Assembly: GCA_001303225.1 (NCBI GenBank)
Contig: LJNI01000017.1
Span: 1-20,205, forward strand
Direction: 5' to 3'
Source of the DNA: a candidate division TA06 bacterium DG_78
Lineage (GTDB): Bacteria; Hydrothermota; Tepidihabitantia; SM23-42
Length of the DNA: 20,205 nt
The notes beneath the pieces were generated by a model. That model was given only the letters and a program-made list of their open reading frames with translations, made no database searches and was not told where the DNA came from. Position numbers and translations under genes: made by a program. Numbering within the stretch: position 1 is the first letter of the stretch; each line of letters starts with the position of its first letter. Of this stretch, positions 7,022 to 13,941 are shown in pieces.

Positions 7022-7125
7022 TTACATCGAAAAAATCGCTGAAATATCACTGAAATCTTTCCCCGTAAGTTATTAAACTTATGGGATAATCATGAGAGTG
7101 CTGAGTACTTTTTCAGAACTCTCAT
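7022..7125 (-). repeat. Intergenic repeat, copy A: GAGAG hairpin plus conserved 22-mer
   Basis: Read on the minus strand from 7125: a hairpin with an 8-bp stem ATGAGAGT/ACTCTCAT (7125-7118 with 7099-7092), one mismatch and an inner CTGA/TCAG; then a second hairpin (7085-7062; stem CCC-x-TAAGTT, loop of 4); then GAAAGATTTCAGTGATATTTCA (given here as positions 7061-7040), and a tail ending TCGATGTAACC. The 22-mer matches 20022-20043 with one mismatch, the left hairpin arm GAGAGTTCTGAA matches GAGAGCTCTGAA of copy B, and the tail matches copy B at 9 of 11 bases. It lies between the cold-shock terminator and the thiE promoter. Confidence 0.7.
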
Positions 7126-7160
7126 AAAAAGCGAGAAGCCTGGCAATTGCCAGGCTTCTC
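7126..7160 (-). terminator. Rho-independent terminator of the cold-shock gene
   Basis: A perfect 28-base palindrome (7160-7133, arms GAGAAGCCTGGCAA/TTGCCAGGCTTCTC) is followed on the minus strand by GCTTTTT (7132-7126). It begins 20 bases after the csp stop. The plus strand has no matching T-tract, so it acts in the csp direction. Confidence 0.92.
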
Positions 7161-7180
7161 TGAGAGACGGTTTGTGTCTC

Positions 7181-7402
7181 CTATTCAGTTTTTTCTGTTG
7201 TGCGTTCGACCTGTATTGCTTTGTCCCCTTTCGGAGATTGGGTAATTTCGAACTTAACTCTCTCGCCTTCTCGAAGGACCCGGTAACCATCACCAATGAT
7301 ATCCTGATAGTGAACGAAAACATCGCCGGATCCATCCTCTTTCTCTATGAAACCGTACCCCTTTTTACCATCGAACCACTTCACTCTACCGTAAACTGCC
7401 AA
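7181..7402 (-). CDS. Cold-shock protein (single CSD)
   Basis: A 73-residue cold-shock domain protein, a single-stranded RNA/DNA-binding OB fold. RNP1 is KGYGFI and RNP2 is VFVHY, with the usual K-W-F opening GRVKWFDGKKGYGF and a typical central acidic turn. The start is taken as TTG at 7402-7400, giving the usual N-terminus M-A-V-Y-G-R-V; it is preceded by GGAAGGAGG (7415-7407) at 4-bp spacing. A longer reading from TTG at 7417 would translate the ribosome site itself and is unlikely. The gene has its own promoter, a leader of about 76 nt with possible pairing to the ribosome site, and a strong terminator, so it is a single-gene unit. Confidence 0.95.
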   Translation of the reverse strand: MAVYGRVKWFDGKKGYGFIEKEDGSGDVFVHYQDIIGDGYRVLREGERVKFEITQSPKGDKAIQVERTTEKTE

Positions 7403-7478
7403 ATGTCCTCCTTCCAAGCTAGTTACACCTTTTCAACATCACACATGTGTTGATAAGGAGACCGATACGGCTAAAGCT
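7403..7478 (-). promoter_or_regulatory. Long structured leader of the cold-shock gene
   Basis: The predicted 76-nt leader is far longer than the 0-34 nt of the other units here. GTCTCCTT (minus strand, 7462-7455) can pair with the ribosome site AAGGAGGAC (7413-7405) as 8 bp with one bulged G, covering the Shine-Dalgarno. Between them lies a self-complementary ACACATGTGT (7450-7441). A temperature-responsive switch is inferred by analogy with cspA leaders. Confidence 0.45.
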
Positions 7479-7484
7479 TGAGCA

Positions 7485-7512
7485 ATTATATATATTATGA
7501 TTTGCTTGTCAA
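7485..7512 (-). promoter_or_regulatory. Promoter of the cold-shock gene
   Basis: Minus strand TTGACA (7512-7507), 16-bp spacer, TATAAT (7490-7485), both perfect. Predicted transcription start near 7478. The remaining bases 7513-7591, up to the DUF362 stop, show no further gene or clear terminator. Confidence 0.85.
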
Positions 7513-7591
7513 TACTCAATGTTGGTTAGTCAAAGCCATGAAAAAATAGGGTCTGAACTGATGAGTAGTGAAAGGAAAAGTATATTACAAA

Positions 7592-8671
7592 TCATTTATA
7601 GGATTCAAATAATTTGCCCCATGATGAGGCGATAAATTTCTTCACGATGGTCTTACCAAAGATATTGTACCAATAGAAATCATGATATGCCCGCGACGCC
7701 ACGTATGACCAGGGCACAAGCGCTGTGCGTAAGAGGAAATGCTCAAAAGGCTTCAATTTTCCCCAATATATTGCCTTTTGACCGCGTGATGCAAAGGTAT
7801 CTTTTGACTCAAAATGGAAATTGACAGTGCTGATGTCTTCACCGACAATATCGATTTCTTGCGGATGTGCCTTACCGAGTTTCATGTCATGCGCGAGTCT
7901 CAAGAATTTTATATGCATCGGATCAAATCCCATCATCTTTGCAGCGATTGCATCGATTGCAACTGAGTCACCACTTGCCAAGAGATAATTCGTAATCTGC
8001 GGTTCCATGATGCGTGGTCCAGCACCATTACCTGCAATTGTGCCATCAGTTAAACAGAAAATTCCTGGGTGTATTTCCTTTTGTATTTGAAGCAGATCGA
8101 CAAGGGTTTCATGAATTACTGCATGGGTCCAGTGCCGATTGTCATTCAAGAGACCACCAAATGCATTTTTCATGGCGCCGGTGATTGTCGTGAATACGTG
8201 AGTCTTGAGCGTCGGTAGGTGAAATGCATTTTTACCGATGAACATCTTTGGTATCTGAATACCTTGCTTTTTATACACCTTATCGAGGACGAGCAGCTTT
8301 ACCTTTGGTTTATACGTAATCCACTCGACTTCAGGCTCGTAGAGATAGATGAATTTTAATTTATGTTTCTTTAACACAGAATTGAGATGATTATTTTCAG
8401 CACCTTGTTTTGGATCTACGACCACAGTCCGATTCTGCGCAGGAATCAGTTTTTTGTATCCATATTTGAATAAGGTAGAGGCAACACCGTCGAGTTGCCA
8501 TGGTGTTGTTGAGCAGGCTGGATAATAGAATTGCCATGAAATGTTAATTTTGAGGATGGTTGGAATGTTTGGTTTCAAAAATTCTTTGACATCAGCGATG
8601 TGTAGTATCTTTTCTATATCGTCAAGTACAGTTTTGGGCTTTGTTTTTATAACGGCGACTTTTGATTTCAT
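7592..8671 (-). CDS. DUF362 family protein
   Basis: A 359-residue protein of the DUF362 family. Recognisable are LPTLKTHVFTTITGAMKN followed by AFGGL (about 152-174), DGTIAGNGAGPR (about 209-220) and a conserved tail of the domain around SVAIDAIAAKMMGFDP. Many family members carry ferredoxin-type Cx2Cx2Cx3CP clusters; this one has only two cysteines and no such cluster. The last 60 or so residues are rich in aromatics (for example YHDFYWYNIFG) and may contact a membrane or partner, but I see no clear transmembrane helix. The start overlaps the upstream stop as TAATG, so it is translated together with the pyruvate-kinase-C-like protein. Biochemical function is unknown. Confidence 0.88.
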   Translation of the reverse strand: MKSKVAVIKTKPKTVLDDIEKILHIADVKEFLKPNIPTILKINISWQFYYPACSTTPWQLDGVASTLFKYGYKKLIPAQNRTVVVDPKQGAENNHLNSVLKKHKLKFIYLYEPEVEWITYKPKVKLLVLDKVYKKQGIQIPKMFIGKNAFHLPTLKTHVFTTITGAMKNAFGGLLNDNRHWTHAVIHETLVDLLQIQKEIHPGIFCLTDGTIAGNGAGPRIMEPQITNYLLASGDSVAIDAIAAKMMGFDPMHIKFLRLAHDMKLGKAHPQEIDIVGEDISTVNFHFESKDTFASRGQKAIYWGKLKPFEHFLLRTALVPWSYVASRAYHDFYWYNIFGKTIVKKFIASSWGKLFESYK

Positions 8672-9237
8672 TACCTGATGCGTGGTTTACAGATGATTTC
8701 TCTCACTTCGAATGAAAAGAAATCCTTGCCATGTTTTGGTAAACAGACGAGAGCAGTATCAACACCTTCACCCGTACCACCAATAGCAATTATTTCTTTA
8801 TTGTAGGGCAGGAGGCCAGCATCGATTGCCATGATTGTAATTTCAATACATACCTTAACACCTTCACCAAAGATGCGGAGTGTATTGGCTGCTAATTCCT
8901 CTGGTTCTAGACCTCCGAATGTAAGCCGAATTGCACGACCAAAACCACCAAAAAAATGGGTGCCTGTGTAGACGGCGACTCCTTTTTTTCGCAAAAATTC
9001 TTTTGTCTTAGTACTCATCTCACATTTGCCAGGTTTATAAAATCCTGCCTGATGTGAGACCGAGACGATTTTTACATTCTTTGATTTTTTTAATAATATT
9101 TTTGTCGTATCACCGCTGCACGACGCAATCACAATGTTTTTTATTTTTAATGCATGTGCCCGTTTCAGTGCTACGTCGATTGTCTTATCAGTATTTTTTT
9201 TGCCTGGTTTATCCCAATAGAAAATTTCTTTTTTCAT
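8671..9237 (-). CDS. Pyruvate kinase C-terminal-domain-like protein
   Basis: A 188-residue stand-alone protein resembling the pyruvate kinase C-terminal (allosteric) domain family without the catalytic barrel. An opening strand-helix DVALKRAHALKIKNIVIAS leads to the C-S-G-D-T-T-K-I loop (about 40-47), a Rossmann-like KIVSVSHQAGF, a central GTHFFGGFGRAIRLTFGG, and late motifs EITIMAIDAGLLP and AIGGTGEGVDTALV. The A-x-C-S-G-D-T loop would fit a phosphate or nucleotide site, but no substrate is known. It has its own promoter, a GGGAGC ribosome site and an ATG start, and overlaps the DUF362 gene by one base. Confidence 0.82.
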   Translation of the reverse strand: MKKEIFYWDKPGKKNTDKTIDVALKRAHALKIKNIVIASCSGDTTKILLKKSKNVKIVSVSHQAGFYKPGKCEMSTKTKEFLRKKGVAVYTGTHFFGGFGRAIRLTFGGLEPEELAANTLRIFGEGVKVCIEITIMAIDAGLLPYNKEIIAIGGTGEGVDTALVCLPKHGKDFFSFEVREIICKPRIR

Positions 9238-9271
9238 TGTGCTCCCTTTTTTATATCGATTTTTACTGTTT

Positions 9272-9299
9272 ATTATAGATAAATTTAGCTAATAATCAA
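9272..9299 (-). promoter_or_regulatory. Promoter of the PK-C-like/DUF362 pair
   Basis: Minus strand TTGATT (9299-9294), 16-bp spacer, TATAAT (9277-9272). Predicted leader of about 28 nt including a GGGAGC ribosome site before the ATG at 9237. Confidence 0.75.
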
Positions 9300-9308
9300 G
9301 TTTATCTC

Positions 9309-9815
9309 TTATGTAGTGGATGCTTCAGTCCATTTTTTTGCGAGTTCGTCTCGTTGCGGCTTATAGATTGTTTCATAAAAATAACGCTGTGAAAGGAGCA
9401 CTCCTTTATCATACTTTTTACATAGTGCGACCGCTTCCTTCCATACATTTTTGAAGGTATTACCGAAACGTCGTTCGACCTGTCGCTCAAAATCTTTGTC
9501 AGTTTTAATTTCGCTGCCAATGACGAATAATTTTTTACCGTCGAGTTCAACACTATAAGCAGCTTCATCACCGATGGTCGTCATGGTGAACGATTTTTGG
9601 ATTTTTTTTATCTCTTTCTGCGACAGTTTTTTTTCGATCATGGAAAATTGTTTTGGTGGCTGTACTCGTCCTTTCCCTTTAAATCCCCTCTTCGCCGCAG
9701 CATAAAATATTGCCCTCTGTAAGCCGAATGATTTTGCTGAGGTAATCGGCAAGCCTAAGACATAGGCGCGCGCTGCCTGTAGGGTTGCCATTACCTGAAA
9801 TCTCCCTACTGCCAT
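9309..9815 (-). CDS. Unrecognised basic protein coupled to the DNA ligase gene
   Basis: A 168-residue protein that I do not recognise. The N-terminal 50 residues (AARAYVLGLP, AKSFGLQRAIFYAAAKRGF) look helical and end in a basic stretch KRGFKGKGRVQPPK. The middle has a lysine-rich helix (EKKLSQKEIKKIQKSF) followed by beta strands AAYSVELDGKKLFVIGSEI, and the C-terminal third is helical and charged. It has no cysteine-based metal site, signal peptide or membrane segment, and is strongly basic overall, which would suit nucleic-acid binding, though this is inference. AAAGGAGGT lies 3-4 bases before the ATG. It starts 18 bases after the ligase stop with no promoter of its own, so the two genes form a pair. 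Confidence 0.8.
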   Translation of the reverse strand: MAVGRFQVMATLQAARAYVLGLPITSAKSFGLQRAIFYAAAKRGFKGKGRVQPPKQFSMIEKKLSQKEIKKIQKSFTMTTIGDEAAYSVELDGKKLFVIGSEIKTDKDFERQVERRFGNTFKNVWKEAVALCKKYDKGVLLSQRYFYETIYKPQRDELAKKWTEASTT

Positions 9816-9833
9816 ACGACCTCCTTTCCCTTC

Positions 9834-10409
9834 TTATTTTATCTTCCTCCAATACTGTGTGGCGATTGGTGCTTCCTTACCCACGAGATACGGTGAATCC
9901 ATTTTTTTTATAACGATGCCTTCACTTCCTTTTTTGACCTCCTCGGTGTAATTATTTTTGACATCGGTTAATCGCTCACCAGCGAGGTTGAAAAAGGGAG
10001 GTTTTAAGTTCAGAGTGCACAAAACCTGTTTTCGATCTTCGAGCGGTAGTTTACTCACATTTTTACCTTTAAAATACACGACATCGAAGACATAGATAAT
10101 AGGTTTGACCCTTGGTTTTTGGGCAAAGAGTGATGGAATGAAACGCCTGCCACCGCTTGAAAAGAGCTCACAGTCAATGACAGTTCCGCCTGGTATTGAT
10201 TTTTTTGCCAATTTCACAATTGTCGGTAACTTTTTAGACCAATTCGGTGTGCGTTCAAGTCTCCTGCCCCAGCATTCTACAGTACCGTGTGGATAGTGTA
10301 AAATTTGCATACGCCAGCCATCAATCTTTGGTTCATAAATCCAATCACCAGTTATCTTTTCACCAAAATAGGGAATCGGTTGCATCAACCACACCGGACC
10401 AAATGCCAT
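9834..10409 (-). CDS. ATP-dependent DNA ligase-like minimal adenylation domain
   Basis: A 191-residue nucleotidyltransferase of the ATP-dependent DNA ligase family, which would join DNA nicks through a lysine-AMP intermediate. Motif I is K28-I-D-G31 in YEPKIDGWR; then motif III with E81 (VIDCELF), motif IIIa FDVVYF (108-113), motif IV EGIVIK (163-168) and motif V WRKIK (187-191). The protein ends directly after motif V, so there is no OB-fold domain and no N-terminal DNA-binding domain. All core motifs are intact, so it is not obviously a pseudogene. The start is chosen at ATG 10409, five bases after the -10 TATACT; an upstream in-frame start (reaching 10442) would lie inside the promoter. 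With no ribosome site, translation is probably leaderless. Confidence 0.87.
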   Translation of the reverse strand: MAFGPVWLMQPIPYFGEKITGDWIYEPKIDGWRMQILHYPHGTVECWGRRLERTPNWSKKLPTIVKLAKKSIPGGTVIDCELFSSGGRRFIPSLFAQKPRVKPIIYVFDVVYFKGKNVSKLPLEDRKQVLCTLNLKPPFFNLAGERLTDVKNNYTEEVKKGSEGIVIKKMDSPYLVGKEAPIATQYWRKIK

Positions 10410-10414
10410 AAAAA

Positions 10415-10442
10415 AGTATAGCATTATAATTAACTCCGTCAA
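10415..10442 (-). promoter_or_regulatory. Promoter of the ligase gene, predicted leaderless transcript
   Basis: Minus strand TTGACG (10442-10437), 16-bp spacer, TATACT (10420-10415); the ATG begins 5 bases later at 10409 after a T-run. A second TATAAT (10428-10423) overlaps the spacer but lacks a matching -35; using it would give a leader of about 7 nt. Confidence 0.72.
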
Positions 10443-10470
10443 GAGAGCTCTGTTTATTCCAAAGCTCTCT
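10442..10470. repeat. Intergenic repeat, hairpin-only copy C, between divergent promoters
   Basis: An 8-bp inverted repeat AGAGAGCT/AGCTCTCT (10442-10449 with 10463-10470) sharing the 10-mer GAGAGCTCTG with the left arm of copy B. It exactly fills the space between the ligase -35 (10437-10442) and the proS -35 (10472-10477), so it could serve as a shared operator. Confidence 0.55.
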
Positions 10471-10471
10471 A

Positions 10472-10500
10472 TTGACTTTATGCACTAATTATGGTATACT
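10472..10500 (+). promoter_or_regulatory. Promoter of the proS-ribF operon, predicted leaderless transcript
   Basis: TTGACT (10472-10477), 17-bp spacer, TATACT (10495-10500). The proS ATG is at 10508, seven bases after the -10, at the expected transcription start. No Shine-Dalgarno sequence is present between them. Confidence 0.82.
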
Positions 10501-10507
10501 GAATGTT

Positions 10508-12226
10508 ATGAGATTTACTAAATCACTGATAGCAACATTGCGGGAAGACCCTAAAGAAGCAGAGAGTAAAAGCCACCGTATTCTTCTGCGCGGTGGTTTT
10601 ATCAAGCAACTCGCTTCTGGTATTCATACCTATTTACCGCTCGGTTGGTGTATCCTCATGAAGATTAGTACTATCATCCGTGAGGAACTCGATCGCATTG
10701 GTGGTCAGGAGTTATTACTACCTGCGATTTCACCTAAGGAAATCTGGGAGGCGTCGGGTCGTTGGCAAGACTATGGAGATGATATGTTTCGGTTCAAGGA
10801 TAGAAAAGAGAGGGATTACTGCCTCTGTCCTACACATGAGGAAATCGTCACTGACATTGCACGAACAAAGATTCGCTCATATCGCGACATGCCCCAAATA
10901 TGGTATCAAATTCAGACAAAATTCCGTGATGAACCAAGACCACGGTTTGGTGTCATTCGTTCCCGACAATTTATCATGAAAGATTCATATACGTTAGATG
11001 TTGATGAAAAAGGGCTCGACAAAAGTTTCAATCTCCATAGAGAGGCGTATACGAGAATATTCAAGCGTTGCGGACTCAAATTTGAGATAGTCGATGCATC
11101 AGGCGGATTGATGGGAACCGGAGAATCAAAAGAATTTATGGCAAGGGTAGAGAGTGGTGAAGATATTATTGTTGCTTGTTCATCGTGTGATTATCGTGCA
11201 AATCTCGAAGCAGCACAGGGTATTGGTCAAGTGACATCGTTTGAAAATGGAAAAATTACAGAGGTTCATACGCCTGGCAAAAAAACAGTGGATGAAGTGA
11301 GTGCCTTTTTAAATATTCTACCTTCGAATCTCGTAAAGACAATATTTTACACTGCTCCGAATAACAAGCACATAATTATTCTCCTCAGGGGCGATTATGA
11401 GATAAATGAAGCGACGATACACAACAAATTTGGGTTTTCATATCAACCTGCCACAGCTGATGAGATTAATAAAGTATTTGGTGCTGAGCCAGGATATATT
11501 GGTCCTCAGGGTATTAAGGGTGTTGATGTTTATGCCGATGATATTTTGAAAGATTGTACAGGTATGATAACTGGTGCGAACCACAATAATTATCACATAA
11601 AAGGTTTGAATATCAAACGGGATGTGAAGGTAAGCGAATTTTTGAATTTAAGAACAGTAAAACCTGGTGATACATGCACACGATGTGAGGGTAAACTCGA
11701 ATTGTATAGTGGCTTGGAACTCGGTCACATCTTTAAATTGGGAACAAAATACACTGAAAAACTCGGTGCAACATTCTTGGATGAGAATGGTAAGAAAAAA
11801 CCAATTGTCATGGGAAGCTATGGTATTGGACTTGAACGCATCATGGCATGTGCGTGTGAGCAAAAGGGCGACGATAATGGCGCTGTCTGGCCGATATCAA
11901 TCGCGCCGTTTGATATCTATCTTGTCGTGCTGAACCCTTCTGAGAAAGAGATTACGGATGCAGCAACTCAGAGTGCACAGGCATTGACTGAGGCTGGGTT
12001 TTCAGTTATCGTCGACGACCGTGATGTTACTGCGGGCATAAAATTTAACGATTCAGACCTTTTAGGTATTCCAATCCGTGTCACATGTGGACCAAAAGGT
12101 TTAAAGAAAAACACATTTGATATTTATATGCGCGAAACAAAAGAAATTTTTGAAGTGGAACGGACTGAGATTGTTGCCAAATGTATTGAGATAAAAGAAC
12201 ATCTGTATCGGAGGATTAATGACTGA
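10508..12226 (+). CDS. proS: Prolyl-tRNA synthetase, bacterial type
   Basis: A 572-residue class II aminoacyl-tRNA synthetase that charges tRNA-Pro. The N-terminus RFTKSLIATLREDPKEAES is the standard bacterial ProS opening, which fixes the start at ATG 10508; a longer frame from the TTG at 10472 would begin in the -35 box. Motif 1 region LASGIHTYLPLGW, motif 2 FRDEPRPRFGVIRSRQF, and motif 3 GSYGIGLERIMA are intact. Between motifs 2 and 3 lies the editing insertion domain (INS) typical of bacterial ProS, with a Cys-containing zinc-like patch (C-x2-C) on either side. The C-terminal anticodon-binding domain begins near WPISIAPFDIYLVVL. It heads the operon and overlaps rimP by 8 bases. Confidence 0.97.
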   Translation: MRFTKSLIATLREDPKEAESKSHRILLRGGFIKQLASGIHTYLPLGWCILMKISTIIREELDRIGGQELLLPAISPKEIWEASGRWQDYGDDMFRFKDRKERDYCLCPTHEEIVTDIARTKIRSYRDMPQIWYQIQTKFRDEPRPRFGVIRSRQFIMKDSYTLDVDEKGLDKSFNLHREAYTRIFKRCGLKFEIVDASGGLMGTGESKEFMARVESGEDIIVACSSCDYRANLEAAQGIGQVTSFENGKITEVHTPGKKTVDEVSAFLNILPSNLVKTIFYTAPNNKHIIILLRGDYEINEATIHNKFGFSYQPATADEINKVFGAEPGYIGPQGIKGVDVYADDILKDCTGMITGANHNNYHIKGLNIKRDVKVSEFLNLRTVKPGDTCTRCEGKLELYSGLELGHIFKLGTKYTEKLGATFLDENGKKKPIVMGSYGIGLERIMACACEQKGDDNGAVWPISIAPFDIYLVVLNPSEKEITDAATQSAQALTEAGFSVIVDDRDVTAGIKFNDSDLLGIPIRVTCGPKGLKKNTFDIYMRETKEIFEVERTEIVAKCIEIKEHLYRRIND

Positions 12227-12680
12227 TACATTTGATGTAGATGCTCTGTCAATGGTAGTAAAAAATGTATTAGAAGAGGCAGGATTACGGCTCTATGATA
12301 TTAATTTTAATCACATATCAAGAACCTTACGGGTCTTTATTGACAGGGAACGTGAGCCGATAACTGTAAAGGACTGTAAAGAAGTGAGTAATTTAATCTC
12401 CAGAAAACTAGAGGGTTCAGATTTAGATAACTTTTCTTATACCTTAGAAGTTTCTTCACCAGGTATCGAGCGGCCGCTGAAGCGGCGTGAGCACTACGAG
12501 TGGGCATTAGGAAAATTAGTGGAGATAGATGTCGGTGATAAGAAAATTAGGGGGTATCTGAGACAGTGCGAGGGAGATGGTGTGGTTATTGGCACAGAAT
12601 CAGGCGAAGAATTAATTCCGTATGCTTCGATACAGAAAGCAAAGGTCGCCGAGGAGATAACATATGGCAAACGAAGGTAA
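12219..12680 (+). CDS. rimP: Ribosome maturation factor RimP
   Basis: A 153-residue RimP, needed for maturation of the 30S subunit. The N-terminal alpha/beta domain (about 1-85) ends in the family motif SSPGIERPLKRREHYEWALG, followed by a C-terminal SH3-like barrel with GYLRQCEGDGVVIGTESGEE. The ATG is inside the end of proS (8-base overlap) with a GGAGG site at 12210-12214, and the 3' end overlaps nusA by 17 bases. The rimP-nusA-infB order is the conserved bacterial arrangement. Confidence 0.95.
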   Translation: MTDTFDVDALSMVVKNVLEEAGLRLYDINFNHISRTLRVFIDREREPITVKDCKEVSNLISRKLEGSDLDNFSYTLEVSSPGIERPLKRREHYEWALGKLVEIDVGDKKIRGYLRQCEGDGVVIGTESGEELIPYASIQKAKVAEEITYGKRR

Positions 12681-13941
12681 TATTATCATCGAGACTATTA
12701 AATCAATTGCGCGCACCAGAGGAGTGAAGTTCGATTATGTAATTGAGTCGCTACGCGAGGCGTTAAAGAGTGGTGTGAAGAGAAAATTTGGTAAGGGTGT
12801 TGAGTCTGAGATTTCAATCAATAAATCAACTGGTGAAATCAAAATTTTCATTGTGAAGCAGATTGTAGAAGAGGTGGCTGATGTTGATAAAGAGATTTCT
12901 TTAAAAGAAGCACGAGAGAAAAAATCAGATTATAAAGTTGGTGATACATATCGAATATTGGTTTCGATTGATGAGTTAGGAAGGACGGCAATTGAGTCTG
13001 TAAAACAGGCGCTCACCCAGCGCGTGAGTGAGGCAGAACAGAGTAGGATTATTGCGGAGTATGAGAAGAAAGTGGGAGAAATTGTAAAGGGGGTCGTTAA
13101 AGTAGTTAGTCGCAATGAGATACTCGTCGATTTAGGAGCAGTTGAGGCGACAATACCTGGTTATGGAATGATGCGGACTGAACACTATCGTTTGGATTCA
13201 CCAATCCGAGCAGTAGTTTCGCGGGTCGATCCTGCGCACTACGGTCCCAAAATTATTCTCTCGAGGACTGATGCTAAATTTTTAGAACGGCTTCTTTTCT
13301 ATGAAATCCCCGAAATCAAAGATGGTTTGATTCAGGTTATTAAGATTGTGCGAGAGCCAGGAGTGAGGGCAAAAGTGGCTGTACAGACCATTGATCCCAA
13401 GATAGATCCTATTGGTGCTTGTGTTGGGTACCGTGGAAGTCGTATCCAATCGATCGTTAAAGAACTCTCAGGTGAGAGGATTGATATTATTCAGTGGAGT
13501 AAAGACCAGAATCTCCAGGTTTCGAGGAGTTTATCACCAGCGAAGATCAAAACAGTTGTCAATATTTCAGAAGGACATGTACTGGCAGTCGTGCCAGATG
13601 AAGACTATTCTAAGGCAATAGGTAAAAATGGGGTCAATGTTGACCTCGCCTCTAAATTGTGTGAAGCCGAAATCGAAATTAAGAAGGCCTCAGAGTATGA
13701 AAAGGAATTGAGTGAAAAGGAACTTGCCGAGATAAACATTAAAGAAATCAAAGGACTCAGTGCTGATTTGAAAAAATTGTTGGTTCAGAAGGGTTATGCT
13801 AATGTTCTTTCTGTACTCAAGGCACCTGTTGAGGAGTTGAAGTTTTTATTGTCCCTCGATGACGAAGAGGTGTCAACTTTGTTAGAAACAATACAACCAA
13901 AAAAAGAGGAAGCTGAGGATGCCACCGAAGAAAGTTCATAG
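12664..13941 (+). CDS. nusA: Transcription termination/antitermination factor NusA
   Basis: A 425-residue NusA that binds RNA polymerase and nascent RNA to control pausing, termination and antitermination. Domains in order: N-terminal RNAP-binding domain (about 1-130), S1 domain (about 135-205, [20 protein letters not shown]), KH1 and KH2 with [10 protein letters not shown] and the [18 protein letters not shown] motif (about 240-350), then a short C-terminal helical tail of the helix-hairpin-helix kind ([20 protein letters not shown]) and an acidic end ([13 protein letters not shown]). The start has GAGGAGA upstream within rimP. It overlaps infB by 23 bases, implying tight translational coupling. 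Confidence 0.97.
   Translation: MANEGNIIIETIKSIARTRGVKFDYVIESLREALKSGVKRKFGKGVESEISINKSTGEIKIFIVKQIVEEVADVDKEISLKEAREKKSDYKVGDTYRILVSIDELGRTAIESVKQALTQRVSEAEQSRIIAEYEKKVGEIVKGVVKVVSRNEILVDLGAVEATIPGYGMMRTEHYRLDSPIRAVVSRVDPAHYGPKIILSRTDAKFLERLLFYEIPEIKDGLIQVIKIVREPGVRAKVAVQTIDPKIDPIGACVGYRGSRIQSIVKELSGERIDIIQWSKDQNLQVSRSLSPAKIKTVVNISEGHVLAVVPDEDYSKAIGKNGVNVDLASKLCEAEIEIKKASEYEKELSEKELAEINIKEIKGLSADLKKLLVQKGYANVLSVLKAPVEELKFLLSLDDEEVSTLLETIQPKKEEAEDATEESS

Noticed and set aside
7092..7125. Second terminator for the cold-shock gene
   Set aside because: The hairpin lacks a following T-tract on either strand; it belongs to the repeat family instead.
10472..10507. Twelve extra N-terminal codons for proS from a TTG
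   Set aside because: The TTG is the first part of the -35 box, and the family N-terminus starts at ATG 10508.
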